This document shows, piece by piece, positions 26,681 through 36,241 of a stretch of DNA of 64,000 nucleotides (position 1 is the first letter of the stretch; each line of letters begins with the position of its first letter). A program made the translations under genes and the position numbers. The DNA is from Bacillus aerolatus (GTDB lineage Bacteria; Bacillota; Bacilli; Bacillales; Domibacillaceae): contig NZ_WEIO01000007.1 of the NCBI RefSeq assembly GCF_009183655.1, positions 62,001 through 126,000 on the forward strand, written 5' to 3'. The notes below the pieces were generated by a model. The model did no database searches and had not been told where the DNA came from. It was given only the letters and a program-made list of their open reading frames with translations.

Positions 26681-27670
26681 ATGAACGAATTATCCCCAAT
26701 CGAACGCTTATTTAACACCTTCGACGAAACAGCCGCCACTCTTCAACAAGAGCTGTCATGCACGTATTTGGATGCCCTAGCAGAAACGGCTGAAAACTTA
26801 TTCCAACAGAAAATCTTGCAGGATGAAATGAGCGATCTCGCGAAAAAGCGGGTATGGAAAAAATACGAGGAAACGAAACTTGCGGGCTATTCGAAAGAAG
26901 AAATCCGCCAAGCTTATCAACTCGCCATTTTAAAAGGCATGCAGGAAAACGTGCAGCCGAATCACCAAATGACGCCGGATTCCATCGGCCTGTTTATTAG
27001 CTATTTGCTGGAGAAATTCATGCGCGGAAAAAAAGAGTTCGCGATTCTCGATCCGGCGATTGGGACAGGTAACTTGCTGTTGACAATGTTAAACAGGCAG
27101 CCGGAAGCGTCCGTGTCAGCCATTGGCGTAGATGTAGATGATCTGCTGCTTAAACTTGCCTGGTGCGGAGCGAACTTGATGGAGCAGCCCGTTCAGCTTT
27201 ATAATCAGGATGGACTCGAGCCACTGTTCATTGATCCGGCAGACGCGGTCGTGTGTGATTTGCCGGTCGGCTGGTACCCGAATGACGTGAGAGCGGCCGA
27301 TTATGAACTAAAAGCAGAAGAAGGGCATTCTTTTGCCCACCATTTATTTATGGAACAAAGCGTGAAGCACACGAAGCCCGGTGGCTATCTTTTCTTTCTA
27401 ATTCCGAATGGCTTGTTTGAAGAGGCCGGCGCCGACAAGCTGCATCGCTTTTTCCAAAAGCATGTTCATATTCAAGGAATCATTCAACTGCCGTTGACGA
27501 TGTTTAAAAATAAACAAGCGGCAAAAAGCATTTTAATTTTACAAAAACAACAAGAAGGCGTCCTTGCACCGAAAAGAGTATTTCTCGCGAATATGCCATC
27601 GATGAAAGACCGGCAGGCGATGCAGTCGATCATGGTAAAAATGGATGACTGGTTTAAAGAAAGCAAATAA
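26681..27670 (+). CDS. ytxK: Class I SAM-dependent DNA/protein methyltransferase-like YtxK
   Basis: A 329-residue N6-adenine-methyltransferase-type protein. The SAM-binding motif I is AILDPAIGTGNLLLTML (near 115); the catalytic-type motif reads VVCDLPVGWYP (near 190), a DLPVGW variant of the (D/N)PP(Y/F) box, so activity on DNA is uncertain. No restriction partner is nearby. In Bacillus the gene sits directly before ackA and a role in the late-stationary phase has been suggested, but its substrate is unknown. AGGAGG ribosome site; ackA starts 55 bp later. Confidence 0.85.
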   Translation: MNELSPIERLFNTFDETAATLQQELSCTYLDALAETAENLFQQKILQDEMSDLAKKRVWKKYEETKLAGYSKEEIRQAYQLAILKGMQENVQPNHQMTPDSIGLFISYLLEKFMRGKKEFAILDPAIGTGNLLLTMLNRQPEASVSAIGVDVDDLLLKLAWCGANLMEQPVQLYNQDGLEPLFIDPADAVVCDLPVGWYPNDVRAADYELKAEEGHSFAHHLFMEQSVKHTKPGGYLFFLIPNGLFEEAGADKLHRFFQKHVHIQGIIQLPLTMFKNKQAAKSILILQKQQEGVLAPKRVFLANMPSMKDRQAMQSIMVKMDDWFKESK

Positions 27671-27725
27671 TATAGAATAACTTATCGGCTAGTCGCATCT
27701 TGTTTAAACTACTGAGGAGGTTTAT

Positions 27726-28916
27726 ATGTCTAAAATTATTGCTATCAACGCCGGAAGCAGCTCGTTAAAGTTCCAGCTGTTTGATATGCCGGAAGAACGG
27801 GTCATTACAAAAGGACTCGTTGAAAGGATTGGTTTGCCGCAGGCTTTGTTCAATATTTCCGTTGACGGCCATAAACAAAAGGAAATTATGGACATCCCAA
27901 ACCATGCGGAAGCTGTCCGTATTCTGTTAAGTAAATTAACCGATCTCGGCATTATTCAATCGCTTGAAGAAATAGACGGCATCGGCCACCGTGTCGTCCA
28001 CGGCGGGGAAGTATTTACCGAGTCTGCTTTAATTACTGAAGAAGTAGAAGAGCAAATTGAACAGCTGTCTGATTTGGCTCCGCTGCATAATCCGGCGAAC
28101 TTAACGGGAATCCGCGCGTTTAAAGCGGCATTGCCGAACGTGCCGGCAGTGGCAGTATTTGATACAGCCTTTCACCAAACAATGCCCGAAAGCTCGTTTC
28201 TTTACAGTTTGCCGTATCAATACTATACAGATTACGGTATCCGTAAATACGGCTTTCACGGCACTTCTCACAAATACGTTTCGCGCCGGGCGGCTGAGTT
28301 GCTCGAACGGCCGCTTGACCAGCTGCGCTTAATTTCCTGCCACTTAGGAAACGGGGCAAGTATTTCCGCCATTCAAGGCGGAAAGTCAATCGATACATCA
28401 ATGGGCTTCACGCCGCTTGCGGGGGTTACAATGGGCACGAGATCAGGCAATATTGATCCGGCGCTGATTCCGTTTATTATGGAAAAAACGGAAAAAACAG
28501 CTGACGAAGTACTCGATGTATTAAACAAAGAATCGGGCATGCTCGGCGTGTCGGGCTTCTCAAGTGACCTTCGCGACATTGAAGAAGAAGCGGCCAAAGG
28601 TAACGAACGCGCCCAGCTCGCACTTGAAGTATTCGCGGGCCGGATACACAAATACATCGGCTCGTACGCCGCGCGCATGTCTGGCGTGGATGCCATCATT
28701 TTCACCGCAGGCATTGGCGAAAACAGCGACGTCATCCGCGCCCGTGTTTTGCGCGGACTCGAATTTATGGGCATTTATTGGGACCCTGCTCTCAACCAAA
28801 TCCGTGGCAAAGAAGCCTACATCAATTACCCGCACTCACCAGTCAAAGTGCTCGTCATTCCGACTGATGAAGAAGTCATGATCGCCCGGGATACGGTGGA
28901 ATTGGCGGGATTATAA
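27726..28916 (+). CDS. ackA: Acetate kinase AckA
   Basis: Interconverts acetate plus ATP and acetyl phosphate plus ADP in overflow metabolism. The 396-residue protein has all family marks: [13 protein letters not shown] at the N-terminus, GHRVVHGGE (near 86), [10 protein letters not shown] (near 148), [11 protein letters not shown] (near 175), and [13 protein letters not shown]. Catalytic Asp and Arg are included. It links with acsA at the other end of the window, one making acetate and the other reclaiming it. AGGAGG ribosome site. No cre is seen in the short gap after ytxK. Terminator follows. Confidence 0.97.
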   Translation: MSKIIAINAGSSSLKFQLFDMPEERVITKGLVERIGLPQALFNISVDGHKQKEIMDIPNHAEAVRILLSKLTDLGIIQSLEEIDGIGHRVVHGGEVFTESALITEEVEEQIEQLSDLAPLHNPANLTGIRAFKAALPNVPAVAVFDTAFHQTMPESSFLYSLPYQYYTDYGIRKYGFHGTSHKYVSRRAAELLERPLDQLRLISCHLGNGASISAIQGGKSIDTSMGFTPLAGVTMGTRSGNIDPALIPFIMEKTEKTADEVLDVLNKESGMLGVSGFSSDLRDIEEEAAKGNERAQLALEVFAGRIHKYIGSYAARMSGVDAIIFTAGIGENSDVIRARVLRGLEFMGIYWDPALNQIRGKEAYINYPHSPVKVLVIPTDEEVMIARDTVELAGL

Positions 28917-28923
28917 TAGAAGG

Positions 28924-28953
28924 AAGCTGCCGTTTTGAACGGCGGCTTTTTTT
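28924..28953 (+). terminator. ackA terminator
   Basis: AAGCTGCCGTT pairs with AACGGCGGCTT (one G-U), 3-base loop, T-run. Confidence 0.92.
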
Positions 28954-29233
28954 GCGAGGGATTTGCTTGTCAATCGGTGTCATCTTAAGCAGTGGTATAA
29001 GACTAAAAATGTCGGACACCACCTGGCTTGGTAAAGAAAAGCGAATCTTTTCTTTAGTGTATAACCAGTTAAAGAAATTCATAATAAAAATGTTTTATGG
29101 TGAAAAATAGAGGGAAGTGATCAGGGAGAGAACCAGATGGTGTAAAAACAAAGACAGCAATGAGGAGAATGGCCGTCAATGGAAACGGCAGGTGTGAGGT
29201 CAGCAAGGTGAAATAAAGTATGTGGAGGCAAAT
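28954..29233. other. Intergenic stretch with no feature I can support
   Basis: Apart from the ribosome site at its end I find no gene, array, palindromic element or confident promoter here. The promoter of the following gene must lie within it. Confidence 0.5.
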
Positions 29234-30574
29234 ATGAAAAGAAATTCACTTCTTCTTTCTTTACTTCTTTTCCTAATAACAGGATCGGTTGTTCAAGCAA
29301 ATCAAGATATGACTTCTTTTGGGCCAACAGAATGGGAGCAATACAGAATTAATACATCTAACAATGCTGTTTTTTCAAATGGAAATACGCGTACGACCAC
29401 CCAAACTTATAAAACCAGTGATGAAGTGAGAGCAAATCCTGTAATCGTAGAAAACAGTCTATATGTCGGTACCCATAATACAGGGGACTTATATTCTTTT
29501 GATGTTTTTTCAGGAAAGATAAATTGGAAAGCCCAGGTGCCAAATTGGATACACACAGATGCTATTTATGCTGATGATTTAGTGTTTGTTGGCTATGGGA
29601 ACAGGAAGTTTGCTAACCCATATTTGCAAAAGATTAGAGGGACAGGAGAAAGCGGGGTTGCTGCATTCGATGCTAAAACTGGAAGAAATGTTTGGCGATA
29701 TCGGACAAGAGGAGAAGTCATGCCTGCACCGGCTTATCAGAATGGCACCATTTATATCGCTGCAGGAAACAGCAAGCTCTATGCTATTGACGCTGAAACC
29801 GGAGAATTACAATGGGACCTTTCGCTTCCAGGCTGGGCAAGTATGTCTTCACCACATATAAAAAATGGAATCCTGTATGTCGGCGCTCGAGAAAAGCTAG
29901 TAGCCGTAGATCTTGAAAAACAAGAGATTATCTGGAAACAGGGCAAGCTTGGTTCGGTTACAGATGTGCCGCCAGCAGTATCAGAAGGTAATATAGTAGT
30001 TGTAAGCGGAGCAAAGATGAATCTTGAATTGAATAAAAAGCAACTTATTGAAGTATATGGAGAAAATATGCCGAATCTCCATTTCGCATTAACTCCTGCA
30101 GAGCGAAAAAGATACGGCGGAGATGCGGAGAATTATCACTTTATTTATGCGTTTGACAGTGTATCTGGGAAGCTGTTATGGAAGGACCTGATGGGAACAG
30201 GTCCAGATCAGAAAGTTCCGATCCCGCACACTAATACATCGGGAGCTGTCACAATTGAAGGGGATGTCGCCTACGTTGGCAGCCCTTATACTAAATCCAT
30301 GATGGCTTACCAAATTTCAACTGGAAAAAAGATTTGGGAAGTTAGAACTGGAACGGGCATAAAAGGAGCGCCCGCTGTTAAGGATAGGTTAATATACTTT
30401 GGTGACACTGAAGGAAATTTGTATACAGTTCAAGGGAAAGATGGAAAAACCATTCATAAGCAAAAACTGGGCGGACCGCTTTCTCCGGGAGGCCCAGTCA
30501 TCATAAATGAAACTTTGTTTATTGGCAGCCAAGATCATCATGTTTATGCCAGACAGTTGAGTGAACTTCAGTAA
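29234..30574 (+). CDS. Exported PQQ-like (YVTN/quinoprotein type) beta-propeller protein
   Basis: A 446-residue protein with a Sec signal peptide (LLLSLLLFLITGSVVQA, cleavage near residue 25) and no lipobox. The rest is a string of beta-propeller blades with the recurring pattern Y-A-[IF]-D-x-x-[TS]-G-x-x-x-W, e.g. YSFDVFSGKINWK, AAFDAKTGRNVWR, YAIDAETGELQWD, YAFDSVSGKLLWK, MAYQISTGKKIWE. These repeats resemble quinoprotein dehydrogenases and BamB, but no catalytic residues can be assigned, so a binding role is equally possible. GGAGG ribosome site before ATG at 29234. Accessory gene; its neighbours say nothing about its job. Confidence 0.78.
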   Translation: MKRNSLLLSLLLFLITGSVVQANQDMTSFGPTEWEQYRINTSNNAVFSNGNTRTTTQTYKTSDEVRANPVIVENSLYVGTHNTGDLYSFDVFSGKINWKAQVPNWIHTDAIYADDLVFVGYGNRKFANPYLQKIRGTGESGVAAFDAKTGRNVWRYRTRGEVMPAPAYQNGTIYIAAGNSKLYAIDAETGELQWDLSLPGWASMSSPHIKNGILYVGAREKLVAVDLEKQEIIWKQGKLGSVTDVPPAVSEGNIVVVSGAKMNLELNKKQLIEVYGENMPNLHFALTPAERKRYGGDAENYHFIYAFDSVSGKLLWKDLMGTGPDQKVPIPHTNTSGAVTIEGDVAYVGSPYTKSMMAYQISTGKKIWEVRTGTGIKGAPAVKDRLIYFGDTEGNLYTVQGKDGKTIHKQKLGGPLSPGGPVIINETLFIGSQDHHVYARQLSELQ

Positions 30575-30646
30575 TATCAACATATTGAATGAATAGTTCA
30601 CTCTTGGATAATATATTATGCGCGATAGTATGTACCGCCTATCCAA

Positions 30647-31228
30647 TTATCTAAAATAAACATTTACCGATCTAAATGAAGTCAGTATACCTACAATAAG
30701 GCTAACGCCAATTATTGTAAAAAGTGAATAAATTAATGTTCCATCTTTAAAGATCAATAAACCAGAAGCAAGGATAAGTGCATCAATAAAAAAAATGATG
30801 AATCCTGCATTAATGGAGAAATGTTTTGAAATGATAAGCGCCAGTAAATCGACTCCGCCTGGGGATGTGTGATGTCTTAACATTAAACCGGATCCCAATC
30901 CGATGAATAAACCCCCAACAGCGGCACTAATTAAGATGGGGAGATGGATCATCCCTATTAATGGAACGAGTAAATCAATCATAATAGAGGTAAAGAGAGT
31001 GGCATATAAACTGTTGAAAAAATAGGATCGATCATACTTAAAGGCGAAAAGGTAAATAGGTATATTTAAACACGTAATAGTGATGCCTATTTTGAGTCCC
31101 CATAAATAGTTAAATAATAGACCAATCCCAAAAACTCCTCCATCAAGGAGGTGAAAGGGAAGAATGAATACGTTAATGCCTATTCCAATAAGTAGCCCCG
31201 CACATCCAATGACAATGATCTTCTTCAG
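30647..31228 (-). CDS. YitT-family membrane protein with apparent CTG start
   Basis: About 193 residues with five to six hydrophobic helices. N-terminal part LKKIIVIGCAGLLIGIGIN, then FILPFHLLDGGVFGIGLL and the family signature HHTSPGGVDLLALIISKHF; it lacks the C-terminal DUF2179 domain of longer YitT proteins. Function unknown. The first in-frame ATG (30982) would delete the first 82 residues, including two helices; no ATG, GTG or TTG occurs in frame upstream of it. AAGGAGGAGG lies six bases before a CTG at 31228, where relatives begin M-K-K, so I call CTG as the start. A mutated start is the alternative. Confidence 0.7.
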   Translation of the reverse strand: MKKIIVIGCAGLLIGIGINVFILPFHLLDGGVFGIGLLFNYLWGLKIGITITCLNIPIYLFAFKYDRSYFFNSLYATLFTSIMIDLLVPLIGMIHLPILISAAVGGLFIGLGSGLMLRHHTSPGGVDLLALIISKHFSINAGFIIFFIDALILASGLLIFKDGTLIYSLFTIIGVSLIVGILTSFRSVNVYFR

Positions 31229-31516
31229 TATTTTCCTCCTCCTTGTCCAAGTTCTTACTTAAAAAACTATGCATGCAAAAGAATGTTATGCCTGGGCACC
31301 ATCCACCCTTTACAAAAAAACGGAAGATTAGCCTGCAAATCGGCACCAGCCGACTGTAGATATGAGGAGACCACCTGTAAAATTTTTCTTAACTTCATAT
31401 CCGCATCTCTAATGAACCGCATGTTGAATGTCCGGAGGAAAACGCGGGAAATTGACATTTTTTCATCAATAACAGAAAATGAAAAGACAAGACTGAGTTT
31501 GATGGGGGGATTTCAC

Positions 31517-32362
31517 ATGACTTGGACAGAACGGGATGAAGCGGTCTGGGAAGAAATTATGGCGTGGGAACAGTCGCTTGCGGAGTATGTAGGCAATGAT
31601 TTTCAATATACATATTCTAAATGGCTGAACGCGGCGCTCGAAGCGATTCCGGAAGAGGCGCTGTCTGCTTTTTTTGCCCAGCTGGATGGAGTGCTGTTCC
31701 ACATGCATTCGCTGCTTCAAGGCTCCCAGTTTCAAAATGAAGCGAGAGAGCGAATTTTAACGTCTGCCCGTGTATTCAGAGAAGACGTGGAAGCAATTGC
31801 AGATTTGAAAAAGCTGACGCTCGATCAAATCCGCTACTTAAGCAGCCAGCAGGCGTCAAGACATCGACTGTATTCACTTATTCAAGGCGGCATTACCGGA
31901 ACGGGAGGAGCTGTTCCACTCAGCACCGACTTTGCAGCAATGGTTGTTCTTAATTTGCGGGCCGTGCAAGTAACCGCTATGTCGTACGGATATGACCCCC
32001 AGCTACCGTTTGAAATGGTGGCTTCGTTAAAAGTTTTTCATGCGGCTACGCTGCCTAATCGATTGAAAGCTGAGGGGTGGCAGGAGCTGCTGCTTGAGTT
32101 GGAAGGGAGCGATCAGTTTTATTTTTACAATGAAACAGAACAGCTCACTGACCCGACGTGGATGGAAGGCCCGGTAAAGCAGCTCGGCAAACTCCTTGCT
32201 ATCACACTGTTTAAAAACAAAAAGATGTCCAATTTGCCGCTTATTAGCCTGGCTATTGGGGCAGGAACGAACTATCGCCTGACAAAAAATATTACTGATT
32301 TTGCTGAAAAATATTATCAATACCGCTGGCTGCAAGAAAAAAAAGAAGCTGCTCACACATAA
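31517..32362 (+). CDS. EcsC-family protein
   Basis: A 281-residue cytoplasmic or membrane-associated protein of the EcsC family. The conserved part is SLIQGGITGTGGAVPLSTD and the stretch MVVLNLRAVQVTAMSYGYDP (residues about 125-160), which includes a hydrophobic segment. B. subtilis EcsC is encoded with the EcsAB ABC transporter, but here the gene stands alone and its role is unknown. Start at 31517 (MTWTERDEAVW) has a GGGGGGA ribosome site; upstream in-frame ATG codons have none. Its stop codon lies inside the loop of the following terminator. Confidence 0.82.
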   Translation: MTWTERDEAVWEEIMAWEQSLAEYVGNDFQYTYSKWLNAALEAIPEEALSAFFAQLDGVLFHMHSLLQGSQFQNEARERILTSARVFREDVEAIADLKKLTLDQIRYLSSQQASRHRLYSLIQGGITGTGGAVPLSTDFAAMVVLNLRAVQVTAMSYGYDPQLPFEMVASLKVFHAATLPNRLKAEGWQELLLELEGSDQFYFYNETEQLTDPTWMEGPVKQLGKLLAITLFKNKKMSNLPLISLAIGAGTNYRLTKNITDFAEKYYQYRWLQEKKEAAHT

Positions 32363-32380
32363 AGTGAGCGGCTTCTTTTT
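32344..32380. terminator. Bidirectional terminator at the end of the EcsC-family gene
   Basis: AGAAGC-GCTCAC pairs with GTGAGC-GCTTCT (12 of 13 positions), 7-base loop containing the TAA stop, and a T-run on the plus strand. The minus-strand gene ends immediately beyond it. Confidence 0.85.
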
Positions 32381-32675
32381 ATTTATCCACAGATGGTGCC
32401 GTGCGGAACCAGAGCCATAAATCATTAATAATAGAAGCAAGCTCGCTGATTTCTTCGTTGAGGCGGCAGGAAAGGGGGAAATCGTCTTCTTGGTCGAGCC
32501 GGGCCTGCCGGTCATTGATTTTAAATTCTAGTTCTTTGATCCGGTCGGGGATGCGGCCGCGGATCGTTTCCCATTCGTGAAGCAGTTCTTCCTGCTCTGT
32601 GGCAGAATAAAGGCTCCACTCTTTCTCTAAATGGGGCAATGGAATACCTAATCGTTCATTTAGTTGAAAATGCAT
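32379..32675 (-). CDS. Small unknown protein (98 aa)
   Basis: Starts MHFQLNERLGIPLPHLEKEW and is rich in Glu, Arg and Leu; a central stretch (ERIKELEFKINDRQARL-like, about residues 45-62) should be helical, and the tail has a WLWF cluster. No signal peptide or membrane helix. An AGGAG site six bases before the ATG at 32675 supports this start over one at 32804. I do not recognise the family. It is divergent from argG and convergent with the EcsC-family gene. Confidence 0.68.
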   Translation of the reverse strand: MHFQLNERLGIPLPHLEKEWSLYSATEQEELLHEWETIRGRIPDRIKELEFKINDRQARLDQEDDFPLSCRLNEEISELASIINDLWLWFRTAPSVDK

Positions 32676-32783
32676 ATTTTTCTCCTTTTTTTCTTTTATC
32701 GTAGCTGTTTCCCGCTTTTTCTGCAAAAGAAAATAAATAGATGAGTATTTATTCAACAAAATGAATTTTTTTAAAATAAATAC

Positions 32784-32812
32784 TTGAAAGCATGGAAAGA
32801 ACATGTTATTCT
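32784..32812 (+). promoter_or_regulatory. argGH promoter
   Basis: TTGAAA, 17-bp spacer, TATTCT. The start would be near 32820, at the edge of the ARG-box candidates. Confidence 0.6.
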
Positions 32813-32823
32813 TTATTCATACA

Positions 32824-32861
32824 AAAGAATAAAAATAAAATTTAATGTATATTTATACTAA
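32824..32861 (+). promoter_or_regulatory. Candidate ARG boxes (AhrC/ArgR) upstream of argG
   Basis: AAAGAATAAAAATAAAAT matches about 13 of 18 positions of the ARG-box consensus, and a looser copy (AATGTATATTTATACTAA) follows about 20 bp on. Tandem ARG boxes just downstream of the promoter fit arginine repression, which is known for argGH in Bacillus. Confidence 0.5.
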
Positions 32862-32890
32862 TAGATAGCAGCTCAGAGGAGGAAATTATA

Positions 32891-34099
32891 ATGAACAAAA
32901 AAGTCGTGTTAGCTTATTCCGGTGGCTTAGATACATCAGTGGCTATTCCGTGGCTGAAAAATAAAGGATATGACGTCGTGGCGTGCTGCCTGGATGTCGG
33001 TGAAGGAAAAGACTTACAATTCATTAAAGATAAAGCATTGAAAGTTGGAGCGGTAGCCAGCTACATGATCGATGCGAAAGAAGAATATGCAAACGAATAT
33101 GCATTGCTTGCGCTGCAAGGGCACACATTGTATGAAGGCAAGTATCCGTTAGTATCCGCGCTGTCCCGTCCGCTTATTGCGAAAAAGCTAGTAGAGGTAG
33201 CTGAAAAAGAAAATGCGGTCGCTGTTGCTCACGGATGTACGGGTAAAGGAAACGACCAAGTTCGTTTCGAAGTTTCTATTAAAGCGTTAAATCCAAATCT
33301 TGAAGTATTAGCTCCAGTGCGTGACTGGAAATGGTCACGTGAAGAAGAGATTGAATATGCAAAACAAAACAATATTCCGATTCCGATTAACCTTGACAGC
33401 CCGTTCTCCATTGATCAGAACTTGTGGGGGAGAAGTAATGAGTGCGGTATTTTAGAAGATCCGTGGGCAGCTCCGCCCGAAGAGGCGTATGAATTAACAA
33501 CGGCACTTGAATATACACCGGACGTGCCGGAAGTAATCGAAATTGATTTTGAACAGGGTGTACCGGTTGCACTTAACGGCAAAAAATACTCTGTTGCCGA
33601 ACTGATCCTTGCGTTAAATCAAATTGCAGGCAAGCACGGCGTGGGCAGAATTGACCATGTGGAGAACCGTCTTGTTGGTATTAAATCAAGAGAGGTGTAT
33701 GAGTGCCCGGGCGCAATGACGTTAATTTTAGCGCATAAAGAGCTGGAAGATTTAACGCTTGTGAAAGAAATGGCGCATTTCAAACCAGTTATCGAGAAGA
33801 AATTAACAGAGCTAATTTATGAAGGCCTATGGTTCTCACCTTTGAAAAAGGCGCTTGAAGCGTTCTTGAAACAAACACAACAATTTGTTACAGGTACAGT
33901 GCGCGTGAAATTATTCAAAGGCCATGCGATTGTTGAAGGAAGAAAATCTGAGTACTCACTATACGACGAAAAACTCGCTACGTATACAACAGAAGACGAG
34001 TTTGATCACGAAGCAGCTGTTGGATTCATTCAGCTGTGGGGTCTGCCGACAAAAGTGAACTCTATGGTTCAGCAAGAGAAAGTGAAAGTCAATCAATGA
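32891..34099 (+). CDS. argG: Argininosuccinate synthase ArgG
   Basis: Joins citrulline and aspartate with ATP to make argininosuccinate, the seventh step of arginine synthesis. The 402-residue protein shows the PP-loop [14 protein letters not shown] at the N-terminus, [16 protein letters not shown] (near 112) and [15 protein letters not shown] (near 177). AGGAGG ribosome site. Its stop overlaps the argH start by 4 bp (ATGA), so the two products are made together. moaB, which lies next to argG in B. subtilis, is absent here. Confidence 0.97.
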   Translation: MNKKVVLAYSGGLDTSVAIPWLKNKGYDVVACCLDVGEGKDLQFIKDKALKVGAVASYMIDAKEEYANEYALLALQGHTLYEGKYPLVSALSRPLIAKKLVEVAEKENAVAVAHGCTGKGNDQVRFEVSIKALNPNLEVLAPVRDWKWSREEEIEYAKQNNIPIPINLDSPFSIDQNLWGRSNECGILEDPWAAPPEEAYELTTALEYTPDVPEVIEIDFEQGVPVALNGKKYSVAELILALNQIAGKHGVGRIDHVENRLVGIKSREVYECPGAMTLILAHKELEDLTLVKEMAHFKPVIEKKLTELIYEGLWFSPLKKALEAFLKQTQQFVTGTVRVKLFKGHAIVEGRKSEYSLYDEKLATYTTEDEFDHEAAVGFIQLWGLPTKVNSMVQQEKVKVNQ

Positions 34100-35490
34100 G
34101 CAAGCTTTGGGGAGGGCGCTTTCAAAAATCAGCAGAAGAATGGGTAGACGAATTCGGCGCCTCTATCCACTTTGATCAAGAGCTTGTTTTTGAAGATCTC
34201 GAAGGCAGCATGGCACACGTGACGATGCTTGGCAAAAGCGGCATTTTAACAGAAGAAGAAACGAATCAAATTCTGGGCGGCCTTGAAGCTTTAAAGGAGA
34301 AAGCTTCAAAAGGTGAATTAACGTTCTCGGTTGCCCAAGAAGACATCCATTTAAACTTGGAGAAATACTTGATCGAAGAAATCGGCGCGGTCGGCGGCAA
34401 GCTGCACACTGGCCGCAGCCGTAACGATCAAGTCGCCACTGATATGCATTTGTACTTGAAGAAGCAGGTCAAGCTTATCATTGGATTGATTGAACAGTTT
34501 CAAGAAGCACTTGTGGGGAAAGCAGAGCAGCACGTGGAAACATTGGCGCCCGGCTATACCCATCTGCAAAGAGCACAGCCGATTTCATTCGGCCATCATT
34601 TAATGGCGTATTTTTGGATGCTGCAACGAGATAAAGAGCGGTTTCAAGAGGGATTGAAGCGCATCGATGTCTCGCCTTTAGGGGCGGGAGCGCTTGCTGG
34701 AACCACTTTCCCGATTGACCGTCAATTATCTGCAGATCTGCTCGGATTTTCCGGCGTGTACGCCAACAGCATGGATGCGGTTAGTGATCGTGACTTCATT
34801 CTGGAATTTTTAAGTGATTCCTCCATTTTAATGATGCACATGTCCCGTCTCGCTGAAGAAATGATTCTTTGGTCGAGCCAGGAATTTCAGTTTATTGAAA
34901 TGGACGATGCATTCTCGACCGGCTCAAGCATTATGCCGCAAAAGAAAAACCCTGACATGGCGGAGCTTATCCGTGGAAAAACAGGGCGCGTCTACGGCAA
35001 TCTCTTCAGTTTATTGACCGTATTAAAAGGCTTGCCGCTTGCGTATAACAAAGATATGCAAGAGGACAAAGAAGGCATGTTTGATACGGTACATACGATC
35101 ATCGGTTCCTTAAAAATTTTCACAGGGATGGTCCAGACGATGAAGGTGAACGAGGGCCGCTTAGAGGAAGCAGTCCACAATGACTTCTCCAATGCCACGG
35201 AGCTCGCTGATTACTTAGCGTCAAAAGGCATTCCATTCCGTGAAGCACATGAAATCGTCGGAAAACTTGTGCTTCACTGTATTCAAAACCAATGCTACCT
35301 CGCCGACCTGTCTTTAGAGAAGCTAAAGTCAGCGTCAGAGAGCATTGAAGAAGACATTTATCAAGTGTTGTCTCCATATGAGGCCGTTAAAAGAAGGAAG
35401 TCTTTAGGCGGCACCGGTTTCGACCAGGTTCAGCTCCAAATCGAGACAGCAAAATACTTGATCAATGACAAACAGCCCCTTAAGGAGTAA
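34096..35490 (+). CDS. argH: Argininosuccinate lyase ArgH
   Basis: Splits argininosuccinate into arginine and fumarate, the last arginine step. The 464-residue protein has the fumarase/aspartase-superfamily signature [14 protein letters not shown] (near 278), the N-terminal [14 protein letters not shown] and [17 protein letters not shown] (near 104). The start is fixed by the ATGA overlap with argG. The last codons and the TAA stop form one side of the terminator stem, so the 3' end of the gene is constrained by RNA structure as well as by protein sequence. Confidence 0.97.
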   Translation: MSKLWGGRFQKSAEEWVDEFGASIHFDQELVFEDLEGSMAHVTMLGKSGILTEEETNQILGGLEALKEKASKGELTFSVAQEDIHLNLEKYLIEEIGAVGGKLHTGRSRNDQVATDMHLYLKKQVKLIIGLIEQFQEALVGKAEQHVETLAPGYTHLQRAQPISFGHHLMAYFWMLQRDKERFQEGLKRIDVSPLGAGALAGTTFPIDRQLSADLLGFSGVYANSMDAVSDRDFILEFLSDSSILMMHMSRLAEEMILWSSQEFQFIEMDDAFSTGSSIMPQKKNPDMAELIRGKTGRVYGNLFSLLTVLKGLPLAYNKDMQEDKEGMFDTVHTIIGSLKIFTGMVQTMKVNEGRLEEAVHNDFSNATELADYLASKGIPFREAHEIVGKLVLHCIQNQCYLADLSLEKLKSASESIEEDIYQVLSPYEAVKRRKSLGGTGFDQVQLQIETAKYLINDKQPLKE

Positions 35491-35503
35491 GGGGCTGTTT
35501 TGC
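35471..35503 (+). terminator. argGH terminator overlapping the argH stop codon
   Basis: AACAGCCCCTTA (35471-35482) pairs perfectly with TAAGGGGCTGTT (35488-35499), loop AGGAG, then TTTT. The stop TAA (35488-35490) is in the right arm. Confidence 0.9.
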
Positions 35504-35588
35504 TGTGGAAAAGATGCGATTAGTATTTAAAATGCTCTAGGTGACTTCTGAATTATGGAACCAATTTGTGGCGGAAAACACTCAAACT

Positions 35589-35672
35589 CGTGAACAACTC
35601 GCCCGAAGTGATGAACAACGCTCCCAAATCGTGAACGACTCGCCTGAAGTGATGAACAACACCCCAAAAGCA
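35589..35672 (+). repeat. Degenerate tandem array, 21/20-bp period (array 2)
   Basis: TGAACAAC, TGAACAAC, TGAACGAC and TGAACAAC begin at 35591, 35612, 35632 and 35653: steps 21, 20, 21. Alternate units start CG-TGAAC and GA-TGAAC and the filler is CTCGCC[CT]GAAG or G/A-CTCC-AAA. A looser unit may begin near 35568. It fills the convergent argH/universal-stress junction. Confidence 0.8.
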
Positions 35673-35705
35673 AACATCCGCCCCGGAAGTCCGGAGCGGA
35701 TGTTT
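35672..35705. terminator. Hairpin between argH and the universal stress gene
   Basis: AAACATCCGC with GCGGATGTTT (10 bp), an inner CCGG/CCGG pair and a 3-base loop. It lies six bases beyond the stop of the minus-strand gene; no strong T-run on either side. Confidence 0.6.
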
Positions 35706-35710
35706 ACGAG

Positions 35711-36163
35711 TTATTCACCTTTGTCTGTCCGAACGACGAGGACATCGCAATTGGAGGCGCGGACGACGTGTTCGGAGACGCTCCCGATTAAGAAGCGTTC
35801 CATGGCGTTCAGACCGGTTGCTCCACATACGATTAAGTCGGCTTTTACTGCTTTCGCTGCGTCTTTAGGGATGATTACTTTTGGTGAGCCGTATTCGACA
35901 TACGTGTTGACGGCTGGCACGCCTGCTGCTTCAGCTGTCGATTTATACTCTTTCAGCAAATCACTGCCGTACGTAGTAGCCCGGTCAGCGATGGAGCGGT
36001 CATAAGCTTCGATGGCTGCAAATGAACGAGTGTCAATGACATGTACAAGGTTTAGTACGGCGCTATTGCGTTTGGCAATTTCGATTGCTTTTCGAAACGC
36101 CCATTCGGCTTCTTTTGAACCGTCAACTGCAACAAGAATGCTTTCATACTTCATGCTCATCAT
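35711..36163 (-). CDS. Universal stress protein UspA family
   Basis: A 150-residue single-domain Usp with the Rossmann-like fold. ATP-binding pattern at the end: GATGLNAMERFLIGSVSEHV, then NCDVLVVR, with the usual G-2x-G-9x-G-(S/T) spacing; the N-terminus is ESILVAVDGSKEAEWAF. Such proteins help survival under stress, energy limitation or DNA damage; the exact task is unknown. ATG codons at 36163, 36160 and 36154 all follow AGGGGG; the first is listed. Divergent from nothing close, convergent with argH. Confidence 0.88.
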   Translation of the reverse strand: MMSMKYESILVAVDGSKEAEWAFRKAIEIAKRNSAVLNLVHVIDTRSFAAIEAYDRSIADRATTYGSDLLKEYKSTAEAAGVPAVNTYVEYGSPKVIIPKDAAKAVKADLIVCGATGLNAMERFLIGSVSEHVVRASNCDVLVVRTDKGE

Positions 36164-36241
36164 TCATTCCCCCTTTTTCTTTTATTCTACATGAAAAGAG
36201 GAACGCATACATCTTATATGTTTCTGAAAATGCGAAATTTA

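Noticed and set aside
35541-36005. A 154-residue plus-strand protein over the argH/usp junction
   Set aside because: It reads through the phased array and then antisense through the clear universal stress gene; no ribosome site and no family features.
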